Positions 17,757-27,437 are shown, numbered from the stretch's first letter. The stretch is DNA of 38,611 nucleotides from Bacteroidia bacterium (GCA_022842625.1 JALHPG010000018.1:1-38611); one strand, 5' to 3'. Notes: generated by a model not told the origin, from the letters alone. Numbers and translations are program-made.

Positions 17757-19661
17757 TTACTTCTTTAAGTAAAAAACTGTTTCGTGCTCTAAGATCCTGC
17801 CATCATCCACCAATTCATTAAAGGCTTTTACCCAGGTTTCGTCGTTTACAGATTTCATTTTTTCTTTAAGATCATTTAAGGTCATAGGTTGCGCCTTAAT
17901 AATATCAACGATCTTAGCTTTTACTTTTTCATAATCTTTTGGTCGTTTGCTAATACAAACATCGCAATGTCCGCAATCGCTATAATTAAACTCGTTAAAG
18001 TAGATTAAGAGTTGCACTTGTCTGCAAACCTTATCTTCATTGGTATAATCGATCACCGAATTAATACGCTCTAAATAACGTTGTTTTAATTTTTGATAAT
18101 TTTCAGGATTAAATTCTAAGAATTTTGTGTTTACCCTATCCTGTATAAAAATTAATTTCGGTAAAGAAGATTGCGGAACGTAAGACAACAAACCCATTTT
18201 ATCTAAAAACTTTAACTGCTCCACCAACTCTGTTGCATTGGTTTTAATGCGGTAGGCCAGCTCTTTTTCATTTATAAAAACATAGTCTTCAAATAAACCT
18301 CCGTAACTTCTTAATAAGGTTTTTAAAGTTGGTTCGTACTTTGGGTGTTTGATCTGAAAACTATACAACTCCTCCTTATTGCCTAACATCAACACTTTTG
18401 AGGCTTCAAAACCTGCGTCTAAAAAAGAAAGGTAATTTTCTTTTTCTAAAAACTTAATGCTGTTAAAAACCAACACCGGTAATAAATTATAACTGTTACA
18501 AATTTTATCAATATCAAATTCAACGCTTAATCCTTGCCCTGACTCTATTGCCACCTGATAATAATTACAAATTGCCTGGTAACATTGTTTTATATAATCC
18601 AATTCGGGAAAAGCGTATTTAAAATTATCCAGTAACCTTTGCTGATCGCCCTTTGTATAAAAAATGGTAGAATAGGCAATTTTCCCATCTCTGCCGCCTC
18701 TACCCGCTTCTTGAAAATAGGCTTCAATACTTTCAGGCAAGTCCATATGCACAACAAATCGCACATCCGGCTTATCAATTCCCATCCCAAAAGCGTTGGT
18801 AGCGCAAATAACCTGCACTTTATTTTGTAACCATTGCTCCTGAATATTTTCTCTGTCGTCAAACTTTAAACCTGCATGATAAGCCAAAGCAGAGATCTTT
18901 TTTGAAGTTAAAATTCGCGCTAACTCTTCTGTTTTTTTTCGATTACGAACATATACCACCCCCGAACCACCAATATTTGTAACCAGTTTAAGCAAACGCG
19001 TTACTTTATCTTCTTCCTGCTGCACAACATAGCGTAGGTTTTTACGTGCAAACGATTGGCGAATTACATTTTGGTTCTTAAACTCTAATTGCACCTGAAT
19101 ATCATCTACCACAAACTTTGTAGCACTTGCAGTTAAAGCTATAATGGGCACATCGGTAAAAAACGCTCTAATTTCGGCAACCTTTAAATAACTGGGTCTA
19201 AAATCATAACCCCATTGCGAGATACAATGTGCCTCATCTACTGCTATTAAAGTAATTGGTAAGTAGGCTAATTTCTGACGAAAAACATCGTTCTGGATCC
19301 GCTCGGGCGATAGGTATAAGAACTGTACATGCCCTAAAGCCGCGTTGTTTAAGGCAACATCAATTTCTTTATAATTCATGGCGGCACTTATGGCAACTGC
19401 CGAAATGCCTTTAGCCCTAAGGTTTTGAACTTGATCGTTCATTAAAGAAATTAATGGCGAAATAACCAAAGTGGTGCCGCCCATTAATAATCCCGGAACT
19501 TGAAAACAAAGTGATTTTCCTCCGCCTGTAGGCAAAAGCGCTAATGTATCGTGTTTACCCAATACGGATAAAACAATATCTTCCTGTAGCGGCCTAAAAC
19601 TATCGTAGCCCCAATACTTTTTTAAAACCTGATGAATATCTTGTTTTATATTTGTACTCAA
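17757..19661 (-). CDS. recQ: ATP-dependent DNA helicase RecQ
   Basis: A superfamily 2 helicase of 634 residues that unwinds DNA 3'-5' in recombination and fork repair. The start is TTG at 19661 (L-S-T-N-I-K-Q); the upstream frame closes after four codons and contains no ATG. Motif I is LLPTGGGKS (residues 42-50), the Walker B box DEAH is near 138-141, and QEAGRGGRDG is motif VI. The Zn-binding RQC region has CRQVQLLIYF...CGHCDVC near residues 545-575. The C-terminus is a short winged-helix-like segment, and the HRDC domain of longer RecQ proteins is absent. Its start region overlaps no promoter that I can identify. Confidence 0.95.
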   Translation of the reverse strand: MSTNIKQDIHQVLKKYWGYDSFRPLQEDIVLSVLGKHDTLALLPTGGGKSLCFQVPGLLMGGTTLVISPLISLMNDQVQNLRAKGISAVAISAAMNYKEIDVALNNAALGHVQFLYLSPERIQNDVFRQKLAYLPITLIAVDEAHCISQWGYDFRPSYLKVAEIRAFFTDVPIIALTASATKFVVDDIQVQLEFKNQNVIRQSFARKNLRYVVQQEEDKVTRLLKLVTNIGGSGVVYVRNRKKTEELARILTSKKISALAYHAGLKFDDRENIQEQWLQNKVQVICATNAFGMGIDKPDVRFVVHMDLPESIEAYFQEAGRGGRDGKIAYSTIFYTKGDQQRLLDNFKYAFPELDYIKQCYQAICNYYQVAIESGQGLSVEFDIDKICNSYNLLPVLVFNSIKFLEKENYLSFLDAGFEASKVLMLGNKEELYSFQIKHPKYEPTLKTLLRSYGGLFEDYVFINEKELAYRIKTNATELVEQLKFLDKMGLLSYVPQSSLPKLIFIQDRVNTKFLEFNPENYQKLKQRYLERINSVIDYTNEDKVCRQVQLLIYFNEFNYSDCGHCDVCISKRPKDYEKVKAKIVDIIKAQPMTLNDLKEKMKSVNDETWVKAFNELVDDGRILEHETVFYLKK

Positions 19662-19694
19662 TATTTTACTAAATTACATCTTTTTGATTTTATA

Positions 19695-21590
19695 GTGACT
19701 TTAAATTATTTAAACCAATTATTATTTTTACTAAAGCGATTGCTGATATGCTATTTGCTTTATTTTATTTGCCGAGCGTTATTCTATATTGGTAACGCAG
19801 GCTTATTTCCCTCAGTAAATTTTACAGCCTTTTTACAGGATTCTATTTACGGCTTGCGTTTTGACACCTTTAGCATTTTTGTAGGCAATAGTCTTTTTAT
19901 ATTGTTATCCATTATTCCAAGCAACCTTTATCATAAAAAAGCATACCGTTCTGTTTTAAAATGGCTGTTTGTTATTAGCAATTCCATATTTATTATGGCT
20001 AATTGTGTGGATATTGCATATTACCGTTTCACTAAAAAACGTTCCAGTGCCGACTTGTTTGAGCAAATTGGCGGACAAACCGATATGGCTCACCTTTTAC
20101 CCCAATTTATAAAAGATTTTTGGTGGGTATTGGTAATTTACATTATTCTGATTATTACATTAATAACACTTTATAAACGAGTAAAACCGGTTGAAGTAAA
20201 AAAATATGTTTTCACTAATTTAAAGGAATGGTTGCTAATTACTTTATTGTTTTTTGTTTTTAGCGGCTGTATTGTAATTGGCATTCGTGGCGGGCTTCAA
20301 CGAGTACCAATAGATATTGTAAATGCGGGTTCGGTAACTATACCCGAAGAAATTCCTATTGTTTTAAACACGCCGTTTACATTAATAAAATCTGTTAGTC
20401 AGGAAGCTGTTATAAACTATGATTTTTACGATGAAGCTTTTTTAAAAGCACATTATGATCCAATCCATCACTATAAAGATTCTACCTTTCAAAAACAAAA
20501 TGTAGTTGTTTTAATTTTAGAAAGTTTCTCAAAAGAATATACCAAATTGGGTACAGGTAAAAACTTAACGCCTTTTTTAGATAGTTTAATGGACAAATCT
20601 TTAGTTTTTACAAATGCCTATTCTAACGGTTCAAAGTCGATAGAAGGCATTCCGGCCATACTTTCAAGCCTCCCATCGTTAATGGAAAACCCATTTATTA
20701 ATTCAATTTACGCCAACAATGTACAAACCTCTTTTGCCTCTGTATTAAGTAAAGAAGGTTACTCAACTGCTTTTTTTCATGGCGGTATTAATGGCACTAT
20801 GAATTTTGATGACTGGGCTCCTTCTGCCGGTTATGCCAATTATTACGGCAAAAATGAATACGCCAATGATGATGATTTTGATGAGTTTTGGGGTGTTTGG
20901 GACGAACCCTTTTTACAATATTCTATTAAAAAAATGAATGAATTAAAAGCTCCTTTTCACTCAGCAATATTTACATTAAGTTCTCATCATCCCTATTTTG
21001 TACCTAAAAAGTATAAAGATAAATTTGAAAAAGGACCTTTAGAAAATTCGCAATCCATTAGATATGCCGACTATGCCTTAAACCAATTTTTTAATACAGC
21101 AAAAAAACAGAGTTGGTATAATAACACCTTGTTTATTTTGTGTGCCGATCACGCAAGTATTTCGGGGCATCCCTTTTACAGTAACGTAGTTGGTAACCAA
21201 AGTATTCCGATTTTGTTCTTTAAGGGTGATAATTCTTTAAAAGGAGAAAATAAAACGGTAATTTCTCAAATGGATATTCTTCCGAGCGCATTAAACCTTT
21301 TAGGCTATAACAAACCATTTTTTGCTTTAGGTAAATCCTTTTTAGAAGGCACTCAACGCGAAAGTTATTATTACGGCAACAGTACGCATTATGTTTACAA
21401 CGATTCGATGTTATTCTCATTTTCATTAAACGAATTAAAATCGGTAGTTAATTATAAGCGCGACAGTGTTTTATACTTGCAGTTGATCAAAAAATATCCT
21501 GAAATTGAAAATAAAGAAATTGAAAAATTTAAGATCTTTATTCAAACTTACAACCAAACCCTAATAAACAATACAGGATCGGTAAAATAA
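19695..21590 (+). CDS. LtaS-like membrane sulfatase-fold transferase
   Basis: A protein of about 631 residues with ~5 N-terminal membrane helices and an extracytoplasmic alkaline-phosphatase/sulfatase-fold domain from about residue 255. Metal and nucleophile regions are visible: LILESFSKEY (Glu), NAYSNGSKSIEGIPA (candidate nucleophile in KSIEG), HHPYFVP and CADHAS (Asp-His). LtaS enzymes transfer glycerol-phosphate from phosphatidylglycerol; in a Gram-negative Bacteroidota cell the acceptor is unknown and could be a glycan or lipid. The GTG start at 19695 (VTLNYLNQLLFLLKR) is preferred because it begins right before the first helix. An ATG at 19632 is also possible but overlaps recQ by 30 bases. 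Confidence 0.85.
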   Translation: MTLNYLNQLLFLLKRLLICYLLYFICRALFYIGNAGLFPSVNFTAFLQDSIYGLRFDTFSIFVGNSLFILLSIIPSNLYHKKAYRSVLKWLFVISNSIFIMANCVDIAYYRFTKKRSSADLFEQIGGQTDMAHLLPQFIKDFWWVLVIYIILIITLITLYKRVKPVEVKKYVFTNLKEWLLITLLFFVFSGCIVIGIRGGLQRVPIDIVNAGSVTIPEEIPIVLNTPFTLIKSVSQEAVINYDFYDEAFLKAHYDPIHHYKDSTFQKQNVVVLILESFSKEYTKLGTGKNLTPFLDSLMDKSLVFTNAYSNGSKSIEGIPAILSSLPSLMENPFINSIYANNVQTSFASVLSKEGYSTAFFHGGINGTMNFDDWAPSAGYANYYGKNEYANDDDFDEFWGVWDEPFLQYSIKKMNELKAPFHSAIFTLSSHHPYFVPKKYKDKFEKGPLENSQSIRYADYALNQFFNTAKKQSWYNNTLFILCADHASISGHPFYSNVVGNQSIPILFFKGDNSLKGENKTVISQMDILPSALNLLGYNKPFFALGKSFLEGTQRESYYYGNSTHYVYNDSMLFSFSLNELKSVVNYKRDSVLYLQLIKKYPEIENKEIEKFKIFIQTYNQTLINNTGSVK

Positions 21591-21641
21591 CGTCTTGGTC
21601 TAATAATAATATCTCTGTATATTCGTTATCTTAATTAAATT

Positions 21642-24143
21642 CTGAAAAACTTTAAAATCCATATTCTACTGTTTCTTGTGATGTGCTTTACCATCACAAG
21701 CGCACAAATAGCTAACATTTCAGGTGTAGTTAAAGGAACTGATGGAGAGCCTTTAGAAGGTATTACTGTTGGTGTTAAGGAAAATACTAATCAAACCGCT
21801 ATATCCGGCCAAAACGGCTTTTACAGCCTAACCATTGACGCTGGAAAACCAATAACTGTAGTTTTTTTTAATGTTAGTTTTAGTACTTTAAGTCACACCC
21901 TTAATGCTAAAGCAGGAGAATCCATAACATTTTCACCTACCTTAAAATTTAAAAATACCCTTATTGAAGTGGAAGTAACCGACCAAAAGGCAAGAAGGGA
22001 AGAGTCTGTTAGATTAGACCCCATGGTATTTAATCAATTACCCACGCCTACCGGCAATATTGAAGATATTATAAAAACACAAATGGGTGTTAGCAGCAAC
22101 AATGAGCTTAGCAGTGGTTACAGCGTACGTGGCGGTAATTTTGATGAGAACCTGGTTTATGTAAATGATATAGAAGTCTACCGTCCGTTTTTAGTAAGAA
22201 GCGGACAGCAAGAAGGTTTGAGTTTTGCTAACCCAAACATGGTGCAAAGTATTAGCTTTTCTGCCGGTGGATACGAAGCTAGGTATGGCGATAAAATGAG
22301 CAGTGTTTTAGATATCACCTATCGCAAACCATTAAAATTTGGCGGAAGTGCATCGGGAAGTTTTTTAGGTGGTAACATGAATTTAGAAGGTGTTAGCAAT
22401 AACCGCTTAGTTGCCTGGACTATTGGTGCAAGATACCGTACTAACTCCTACTTATTAAAAAGTTTGGATACAAAGGGAGAATACCGCCCAAGTGCTTTAG
22501 ACATACAATCATTTATAACCTTTGATATAAATCCAAAGTTAAAAATTGAATTTTTAGGCAATATTGCCAATAACAAATACCTGGTAATACCAACCAACCG
22601 CCAAACTAATTTCGGAACTGTTAATAACGCTTTGCGCTTTACCGTTTTCTTTGACGGGCAAGAATTAATGCAATACACCACTTTTATGGGCGGACTTTCT
22701 GCAACGTACCGTCCAAACAGCAAAACAAAACTAAAATTCATTACTTCTGCTTATCACGCAAATGAAGAGGAGGTATATACCATCCAAGGCCAATACTACA
22801 TTGATCAACTAGAGGCTGATCTTGGTAAACCAAATTTTGGACAGGTTGCTTACAACCGCGGCATTGGTACATTTTTAAATAATGGCAGAAATTATTTAAC
22901 AGCAAGTGTATATAATATAGAGCATAAAGGAACACGAACAATTAACAGCAATAACGAATTTTTATGGGGGGCTCGCCAGCAATTAGAACAAATAAATGAT
23001 AAATTAGGAGAATGGCGATCTACTGACTCTGCGGGCTTTCTAATCCCATACAGTCCAACCGAAATTAATTTAACCGATGTTTATAAAACAAAAATTTATT
23101 TGCCAAGTTATCGCTCTCAAGCATATATGCAATACAACTTTAGCAAGCTTTTAAAAGACTCTTCAAACTTTAGTATTACGGCAGGTGTAAGAGGTAATTA
23201 CTGGACAGTTAACAACCAGTTTTTATTTTCGCCGCGTGTAACATTTTCTTACAGACCTAATTGGAAACGCGATTGGTTATTCAAATTAAGTTCCGGGATA
23301 TATTATCAACCTCCTTTTTATCGTGAGCTAAGAGGTATAGATGGCCAAATAAATAAAAATGTAAAGGCCCAGCAATCTATTCATTTTGTATTAACAAGCG
23401 ATTATATTTTTAGGATGTGGAACCGACCATTTAAATTAATTATGTCGGCTTATTTTAAACAAATAAATAATTTAATTCCATACGAAATTGATAATGTGCG
23501 AATACGTTATTTTGCGAACAATAATGCAACAGGTTATGCCACAGGAACGGATATAAGAATTAATGGCGAATTTGTAAAAGGCGTTGAAAGCTGGGCTACA
23601 ATTGGATTTTTAAGAACGTATGAAAAATCGCCGGATAACATTCATTACAATTTTTTTAATAAAGATGGCGAAGAGATCGTAAAAGGATATACTTTCGATC
23701 AGGTTAAAGCGGATAGTCAGCGTGTAGACCCGGGATATATCCCCCGCCCAACAGATCAATTAGTAACATTTGGTTTGTTTTTTCAGGATTATTTACCAAA
23801 ATATCCATCCTTTAAATTTAATTTGAATTTACAATTCGGCAGTGGCTTACCATTTGGCCCACCAACCCATTTACGCTATCAGCAAATATTACGTATGCCG
23901 CCGTATCGTAGAGTAGATGCGGGTTTTGCTTACAACATCCTAAAAACAAATCGTGAAGTAAAACGCAAAAATGTATTTAATCATTTAAAAGAGATGTGGG
24001 TGTATTTAGAGATCTTTAATTTACTTCAAGTTCAAAATACGGTTTCGTATACTTGGATTCAGGATGTGACCGGCAACCGCTATGCTATTCCTAATTACTT
24101 AACAAATAGGCAGGTTAACGTTAGGTTACAGATAAAGTTTTAG
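21642..24143 (+). CDS. TonB-dependent outer-membrane receptor, probable CUG start
   Basis: A receptor of about 833 residues: a carboxypeptidase-regulatory-like domain (ANISGVVKGTDGEPLEGI...), then a plug domain (LPTPTGNIEDIIKTQMGV, SGYSVRGGNFDENLVYVNDIE) and a 22-strand-type barrel ending in an aromatic closing strand (NVRLQIKF). The substrate cannot be read from the sequence. The first ATG/GTG in frame (21678-21683) would leave only MMCFTITSAQ, too short for export. The frame is open back to a stop at 21636, and reading from CTG at 21642 gives L-K-N-F-K-I-H-I-L-L-F-L-V-M-C-F-T-I-T-S, a textbook signal peptide. ATT at 21639 is the only other choice. No SusD-like partner gene follows. Confidence 0.85.
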   Translation: MKNFKIHILLFLVMCFTITSAQIANISGVVKGTDGEPLEGITVGVKENTNQTAISGQNGFYSLTIDAGKPITVVFFNVSFSTLSHTLNAKAGESITFSPTLKFKNTLIEVEVTDQKARREESVRLDPMVFNQLPTPTGNIEDIIKTQMGVSSNNELSSGYSVRGGNFDENLVYVNDIEVYRPFLVRSGQQEGLSFANPNMVQSISFSAGGYEARYGDKMSSVLDITYRKPLKFGGSASGSFLGGNMNLEGVSNNRLVAWTIGARYRTNSYLLKSLDTKGEYRPSALDIQSFITFDINPKLKIEFLGNIANNKYLVIPTNRQTNFGTVNNALRFTVFFDGQELMQYTTFMGGLSATYRPNSKTKLKFITSAYHANEEEVYTIQGQYYIDQLEADLGKPNFGQVAYNRGIGTFLNNGRNYLTASVYNIEHKGTRTINSNNEFLWGARQQLEQINDKLGEWRSTDSAGFLIPYSPTEINLTDVYKTKIYLPSYRSQAYMQYNFSKLLKDSSNFSITAGVRGNYWTVNNQFLFSPRVTFSYRPNWKRDWLFKLSSGIYYQPPFYRELRGIDGQINKNVKAQQSIHFVLTSDYIFRMWNRPFKLIMSAYFKQINNLIPYEIDNVRIRYFANNNATGYATGTDIRINGEFVKGVESWATIGFLRTYEKSPDNIHYNFFNKDGEEIVKGYTFDQVKADSQRVDPGYIPRPTDQLVTFGLFFQDYLPKYPSFKFNLNLQFGSGLPFGPPTHLRYQQILRMPPYRRVDAGFAYNILKTNREVKRKNVFNHLKEMWVYLEIFNLLQVQNTVSYTWIQDVTGNRYAIPNYLTNRQVNVRLQIKF

Positions 24144-24240
24144 TTTAGTTAAACTAAGTCCGTTAGAGACCATTAGTAACAAATTGATCGAAATTTTATT
24201 GATAAAATTTGACAAAAATCCTTACTTTTAATATCACATC

Positions 24241-25005
24241 ATGCAAAATACACGTTTAATTTATCTATCACTATTAGTTTTTCTTTTCGTCACCTGCAAG
24301 AAAAAAGAAACCGCAGATACCGATCCTTCGGGCACAGCAATTACAAATGTTGTTCCAAGTGATTCATCGAGCTACGATGCATTATTTTCATGTTTAAATT
24401 TATACTCTAAAAATTCAGGTTCATACACACCAAACGGTAATCAAACTTCTGCTTATTATTCAAATCAGTTGATTGTGAAAGAGGTCTATTTTGCCTCTAA
24501 CTTGCAAAACATGGGGCCGGTTATTTTAAATAACGTTGTGTTTAAAAACAAAAGCATTGTCACTAACTATTTTTATACCGATTCTACGTTTACACAATTT
24601 AGTTTACCGCATGTATGGTCTATTGGTGGCACTTCGGCAATTTCAACATTTTCATATTCAAATAACAATACGCCTCCAATTTTTACAGCAAGTACAAATA
24701 TCCCCGATTCAATTTCTATCAGCTCAGGCTTTACGATCCCAATTAACGGGACTTCTAACTGTAACCTTATACGCGTATTTATAAATGGAGGAATTGGCAG
24801 TACCATTTATCCAAACAAACTTTATTCAGGAACAGACACCCTTATAACCTTTAATTCAAGTGAGTTACAGGGTTTAGTGCCAACAAACAGCGGTTATCTT
24901 TCAATTCAACTATTTAAAGATCATTATCGCACAATTGCGGGGAAAAGGATCAACTTCAGAACCGGACTAAACTATTCGAATGTTTTTTTTAAAATAAAAC
25001 CTTAG
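24241..25005 (+). CDS. hypothetical lipoprotein, 254 residues
   Basis: An exported lipoprotein: residues 1-19 are a signal peptide with lipobox VTC (MQNTRLIYLSLLVFLFVTC), followed by the charged KKKETADTD tether. The mature part is rich in Ser, Thr, Asn and Tyr and looks all-beta. I recognise no family. It lies 97 bases downstream of the TonB-dependent receptor on the same strand, so it could belong to that transcript and assist the receptor, but it is not SusD-like. Confidence 0.65.
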   Translation: MQNTRLIYLSLLVFLFVTCKKKETADTDPSGTAITNVVPSDSSSYDALFSCLNLYSKNSGSYTPNGNQTSAYYSNQLIVKEVYFASNLQNMGPVILNNVVFKNKSIVTNYFYTDSTFTQFSLPHVWSIGGTSAISTFSYSNNNTPPIFTASTNIPDSISISSGFTIPINGTSNCNLIRVFINGGIGSTIYPNKLYSGTDTLITFNSSELQGLVPTNSGYLSIQLFKDHYRTIAGKRINFRTGLNYSNVFFKIKP

Positions 25006-25044
25006 GGGATCTTGGAATTAAGTCTTATAATTTCCAAAAAAAAT

Positions 25045-25168
25045 AACCACATAGAAACATAGAAAAAAGATCGGATAGGTCCACAAAGCTTAAATCGCTT
25101 TAGCGATTTAACATCTATGCTTCCTTAAAAATTTAGTATTAAATTAAAAACTATGTCACTATGTGGTT
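25045..25168. repeat. 124-base inverted-repeat element with inner hairpin
   Basis: The arms aaccacatagaaacatag (25045-25062) and ctatgtcactatgtggtt (25151-25168) pair at 16 of 18 positions. Inside lies a second, perfect hairpin, taaatcgct-tt-agcgattta (25091-25110). It occupies the 269-base gap between two genes of the same strand. No coding frame is seen inside. Confidence 0.75.
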
Positions 25169-25259
25169 AAAAAACTGTTTTAGTTAATGTTTGGATATTA
25201 AATTGTATTCACAATTTGAGCAATTATTAACAATCCTCCATAAATTCTGGTCTTTTTTG

Positions 25260-25267
25260 TATCTTTG
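25260..25267 (+). promoter_or_regulatory. candidate -7 box of the flavin reductase gene
   Basis: TATCTTTG is a perfect TAnnTTTG match ending 7 bases before the ATG at 25275, which would give a very short leader or none. No TTG lies at the usual -33 distance. Confidence 0.4.
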
Positions 25268-25274
25268 GTAGCCT

Positions 25275-26126
25275 ATGCTATCGTTAGATCCTAAAGAATT
25301 AACCATTCCTGTTTTGCAAAAATATTTGCAGAATGCTATTGCACCTCGCCCAATTTGTTTTGCAAGTACAATTAGCGCAAATGGTGAACCTAACGTTGCG
25401 CCATTTAGCTTTTTTAATATATTTTCTTCCAATCCACCAATTGCAATATTTTCACCGGCCTACAGTGGCAGAACAGGTGCTGCAAAAGACACATTAAAAA
25501 ATGTGTTAGAAGTGCCGGAATGTGTTATAAACATTGTAAATTATAACATGGTGCAACAAACCAGTTTGGCAAGTAGTCCCTTTCCTAAAGGTGTTAATGA
25601 ATTTGAAAAAGCAGGTTTCACGCCAGTTGCATCAGAACTAATAAAACCGTTTAGAGTTAAGGAAAGTCCGGTGCAAATGGAATGCAAGGTAATTGAGGTA
25701 AAAGAATTGGGTAAACTTGGTGGCGCTGGCAATTTGGTAATTTGCGAGATCATTAAAATTCACATTGATGAATCGGTTTTAAACGAAGCAAATCAAATTG
25801 ATGTAAAGAAAATAGACCTTGTTGCTCGCATGGGGGATAACTATTACTGCAGAGCATCGGGAGATGCGTTATTTGAAGTTGAAAAACCCATTACAACAAT
25901 CGGTATTGGTTACGATCAAATACCTTCTGAAATAAGAAACAGTAAAATATTAAGCGGAAATAATTTAGGTTTATTAGGAAGTGTGGAAGCTTTGCCAAAC
26001 ACGGAGGAAATAACTGAATTTAAAAAAACAATAAAAACATTTTCATCAAAAGAAGACCAGCACCAATATGCCAAAAGTTTATTGGAAGCCAACAAAGTAA
26101 AAGAGGCCTGGATGGTTTTGCTGTGA
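25275..26126 (+). CDS. flavin reductase-like FMN-binding protein
   Basis: A 283-residue protein of the flavin reductase (DIM6/NTAB) split-barrel family. The N-terminal flavin-binding motif is APRPICFASTISANGEPNVAPFSFFN, followed by PPIAIFSP and KDTLKNVLEVPECVINIV. Such proteins bind FMN and act as NAD(P)H:flavin oxidoreductases or FMN-dependent enzymes; the substrate is unknown. The C-terminal ~70 residues (from about FSSKEDQHQYAK) are helical and longer than in the minimal family. Its stop TGA overlaps the GTG start of the next gene by four bases (GTGA), so the two are translationally coupled. Confidence 0.85.
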   Translation: MLSLDPKELTIPVLQKYLQNAIAPRPICFASTISANGEPNVAPFSFFNIFSSNPPIAIFSPAYSGRTGAAKDTLKNVLEVPECVINIVNYNMVQQTSLASSPFPKGVNEFEKAGFTPVASELIKPFRVKESPVQMECKVIEVKELGKLGGAGNLVICEIIKIHIDESVLNEANQIDVKKIDLVARMGDNYYCRASGDALFEVEKPITTIGIGYDQIPSEIRNSKILSGNNLGLLGSVEALPNTEEITEFKKTIKTFSSKEDQHQYAKSLLEANKVKEAWMVLL

Positions 26127-27307
26127 GTCTAAATAAAAATCAAATATTATTAATTTTCTTCTTGCTATGGGTTACTTTTTACCCTCAAAGAAAAACGACA
26201 GCTACTACAAATCCTTACACTAACGTTGACAATGTAATTGATAAAAATGAGAATATTCTTAACTCATTAAAATCTATTTCTACTTTTATTGACTCTTCCT
26301 TTACTACCGAAGAAGATAAATGCAGGGCGATTTTTTATTGGATAACAAAACATATATCGTATGCACCTGAGTTGATGTTTACATATAAAACCACCAACAA
26401 AAGAACACAACTTGTTAAAGATATTTTTGAAAACAAAAGCGGAGTTTGTATTGGTTATGCAACATTATTTGACACGCTTTGCAAACTAACGCATTTGCGA
26501 TCTTTCATTATTGAAGGCAGCACAAAACAAAGTTTTTTGCCATCGGTTATTGGACACGCATGGAATGGTGTAAAAATAAATAATGAATGGAAACTTATTG
26601 ATGCAACTTGGGGAAGTGGTTATTTAGAGCATGACAAGTTTGTAAGAAAACTAAACAACAATTATTATTTGCCGGATCCTCAAAAACTGATCAAATCCCA
26701 TTTACCAATAGATCCAATGTGGCAAATGTTAAAATACCCAATAACATTGCATCAATTTTATACGAGTACTGAACCTATAATAAAAACAGAATGGCAATAT
26801 CCCGACTCAATAGAAAAATTCTTAAATCTAGCCGAAATTGAAAAGGTTAGTGTTGTGGCCTTACGTTTAGACGAATTTGGAACAAGCAGCGAAATAACCT
26901 CTAATTATTACAACTATTTAAGATCAAAAGAAAACGAATATTATTTTAAAAAACTGAACGAAGCCGGAAGCTATTACAACCTAGCCACAGAGGAATATAA
27001 CATGTATATTAATTTTAAAAACAAGCAATTTACCCCTCAAAAGCCAGATAGTGCCATTGCTCAAATGATGCCAACAGTTAAAGAATGGTTAAACAGATCA
27101 AACCAAAGCATTGCATTGTTACCAAAAGAATTTACTGAAACAAATGCCTCTTACATTCAAAACCTTAAAAAGCAATTGGTTGAAATGAATGAAAAAGCAG
27201 AAACAGAATCAAAATTTGTGGCCAAATACTTGGCTACTAAAAAAAACAAACGAAGAGATCTGTTTTACACCAAAGTGTACACGATTTACGGCATACCTGT
27301 TAAATAA
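26123..27307 (+). CDS. transglutaminase-like exported protein
   Basis: A 394-residue protein with a hydrophobic signal or anchor (residues ~6-21, QILLIFFLLWVTFY) and a transglutaminase-like domain at about residues 60-170. The papain-like triad is visible: Cys109 in SGVCIGYA, His145 in GHAWNGV and Asp160 in KLIDATWGSG. The C-terminal ~180 residues are mostly helical and of no family I recognise. These domains in bacteria are often proteases or cross-linking enzymes in the envelope. The GTG start overlaps the previous stop codon, so it shares an operon with the flavin reductase gene; the functional link is unclear. Confidence 0.82.
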   Translation: MSLNKNQILLIFFLLWVTFYPQRKTTATTNPYTNVDNVIDKNENILNSLKSISTFIDSSFTTEEDKCRAIFYWITKHISYAPELMFTYKTTNKRTQLVKDIFENKSGVCIGYATLFDTLCKLTHLRSFIIEGSTKQSFLPSVIGHAWNGVKINNEWKLIDATWGSGYLEHDKFVRKLNNNYYLPDPQKLIKSHLPIDPMWQMLKYPITLHQFYTSTEPIIKTEWQYPDSIEKFLNLAEIEKVSVVALRLDEFGTSSEITSNYYNYLRSKENEYYFKKLNEAGSYYNLATEEYNMYINFKNKQFTPQKPDSAIAQMMPTVKEWLNRSNQSIALLPKEFTETNASYIQNLKKQLVEMNEKAETESKFVAKYLATKKNKRRDLFYTKVYTIYGIPVK

Positions 27308-27328
27308 ATACCAATAAATTATTGTCGA

Positions 27329-27336
27329 TAATTTTG
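27329..27336 (+). promoter_or_regulatory. candidate -7 box upstream of the DUF3127 gene
   Basis: TAATTTTG matches TAnnTTTG exactly and lies about 100 bases upstream of the ATG at 27438. No good -33 TTG is seen. A 14-codon frame (27380-27424, M-R-L-I-Y-V-A-S-S) lies in the presumed leader. Confidence 0.3.
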
Positions 27337-27437
27337 AAAATTGAAGTAAATTAGTAGGTAGAATTATTAAAAAAGAACAATGAGGCTGATATATGTCGCT
27401 TCATCATTAACGAGTAAAAAATAAAAACAAATATATC

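Noticed and set aside
24140..24157. Palindrome ttagttta-gt-taaactaa at the end of the TonB receptor gene as a terminator
   Set aside because: It overlaps the stop codon, is AT-only apart from a few bases and has no T-tract.
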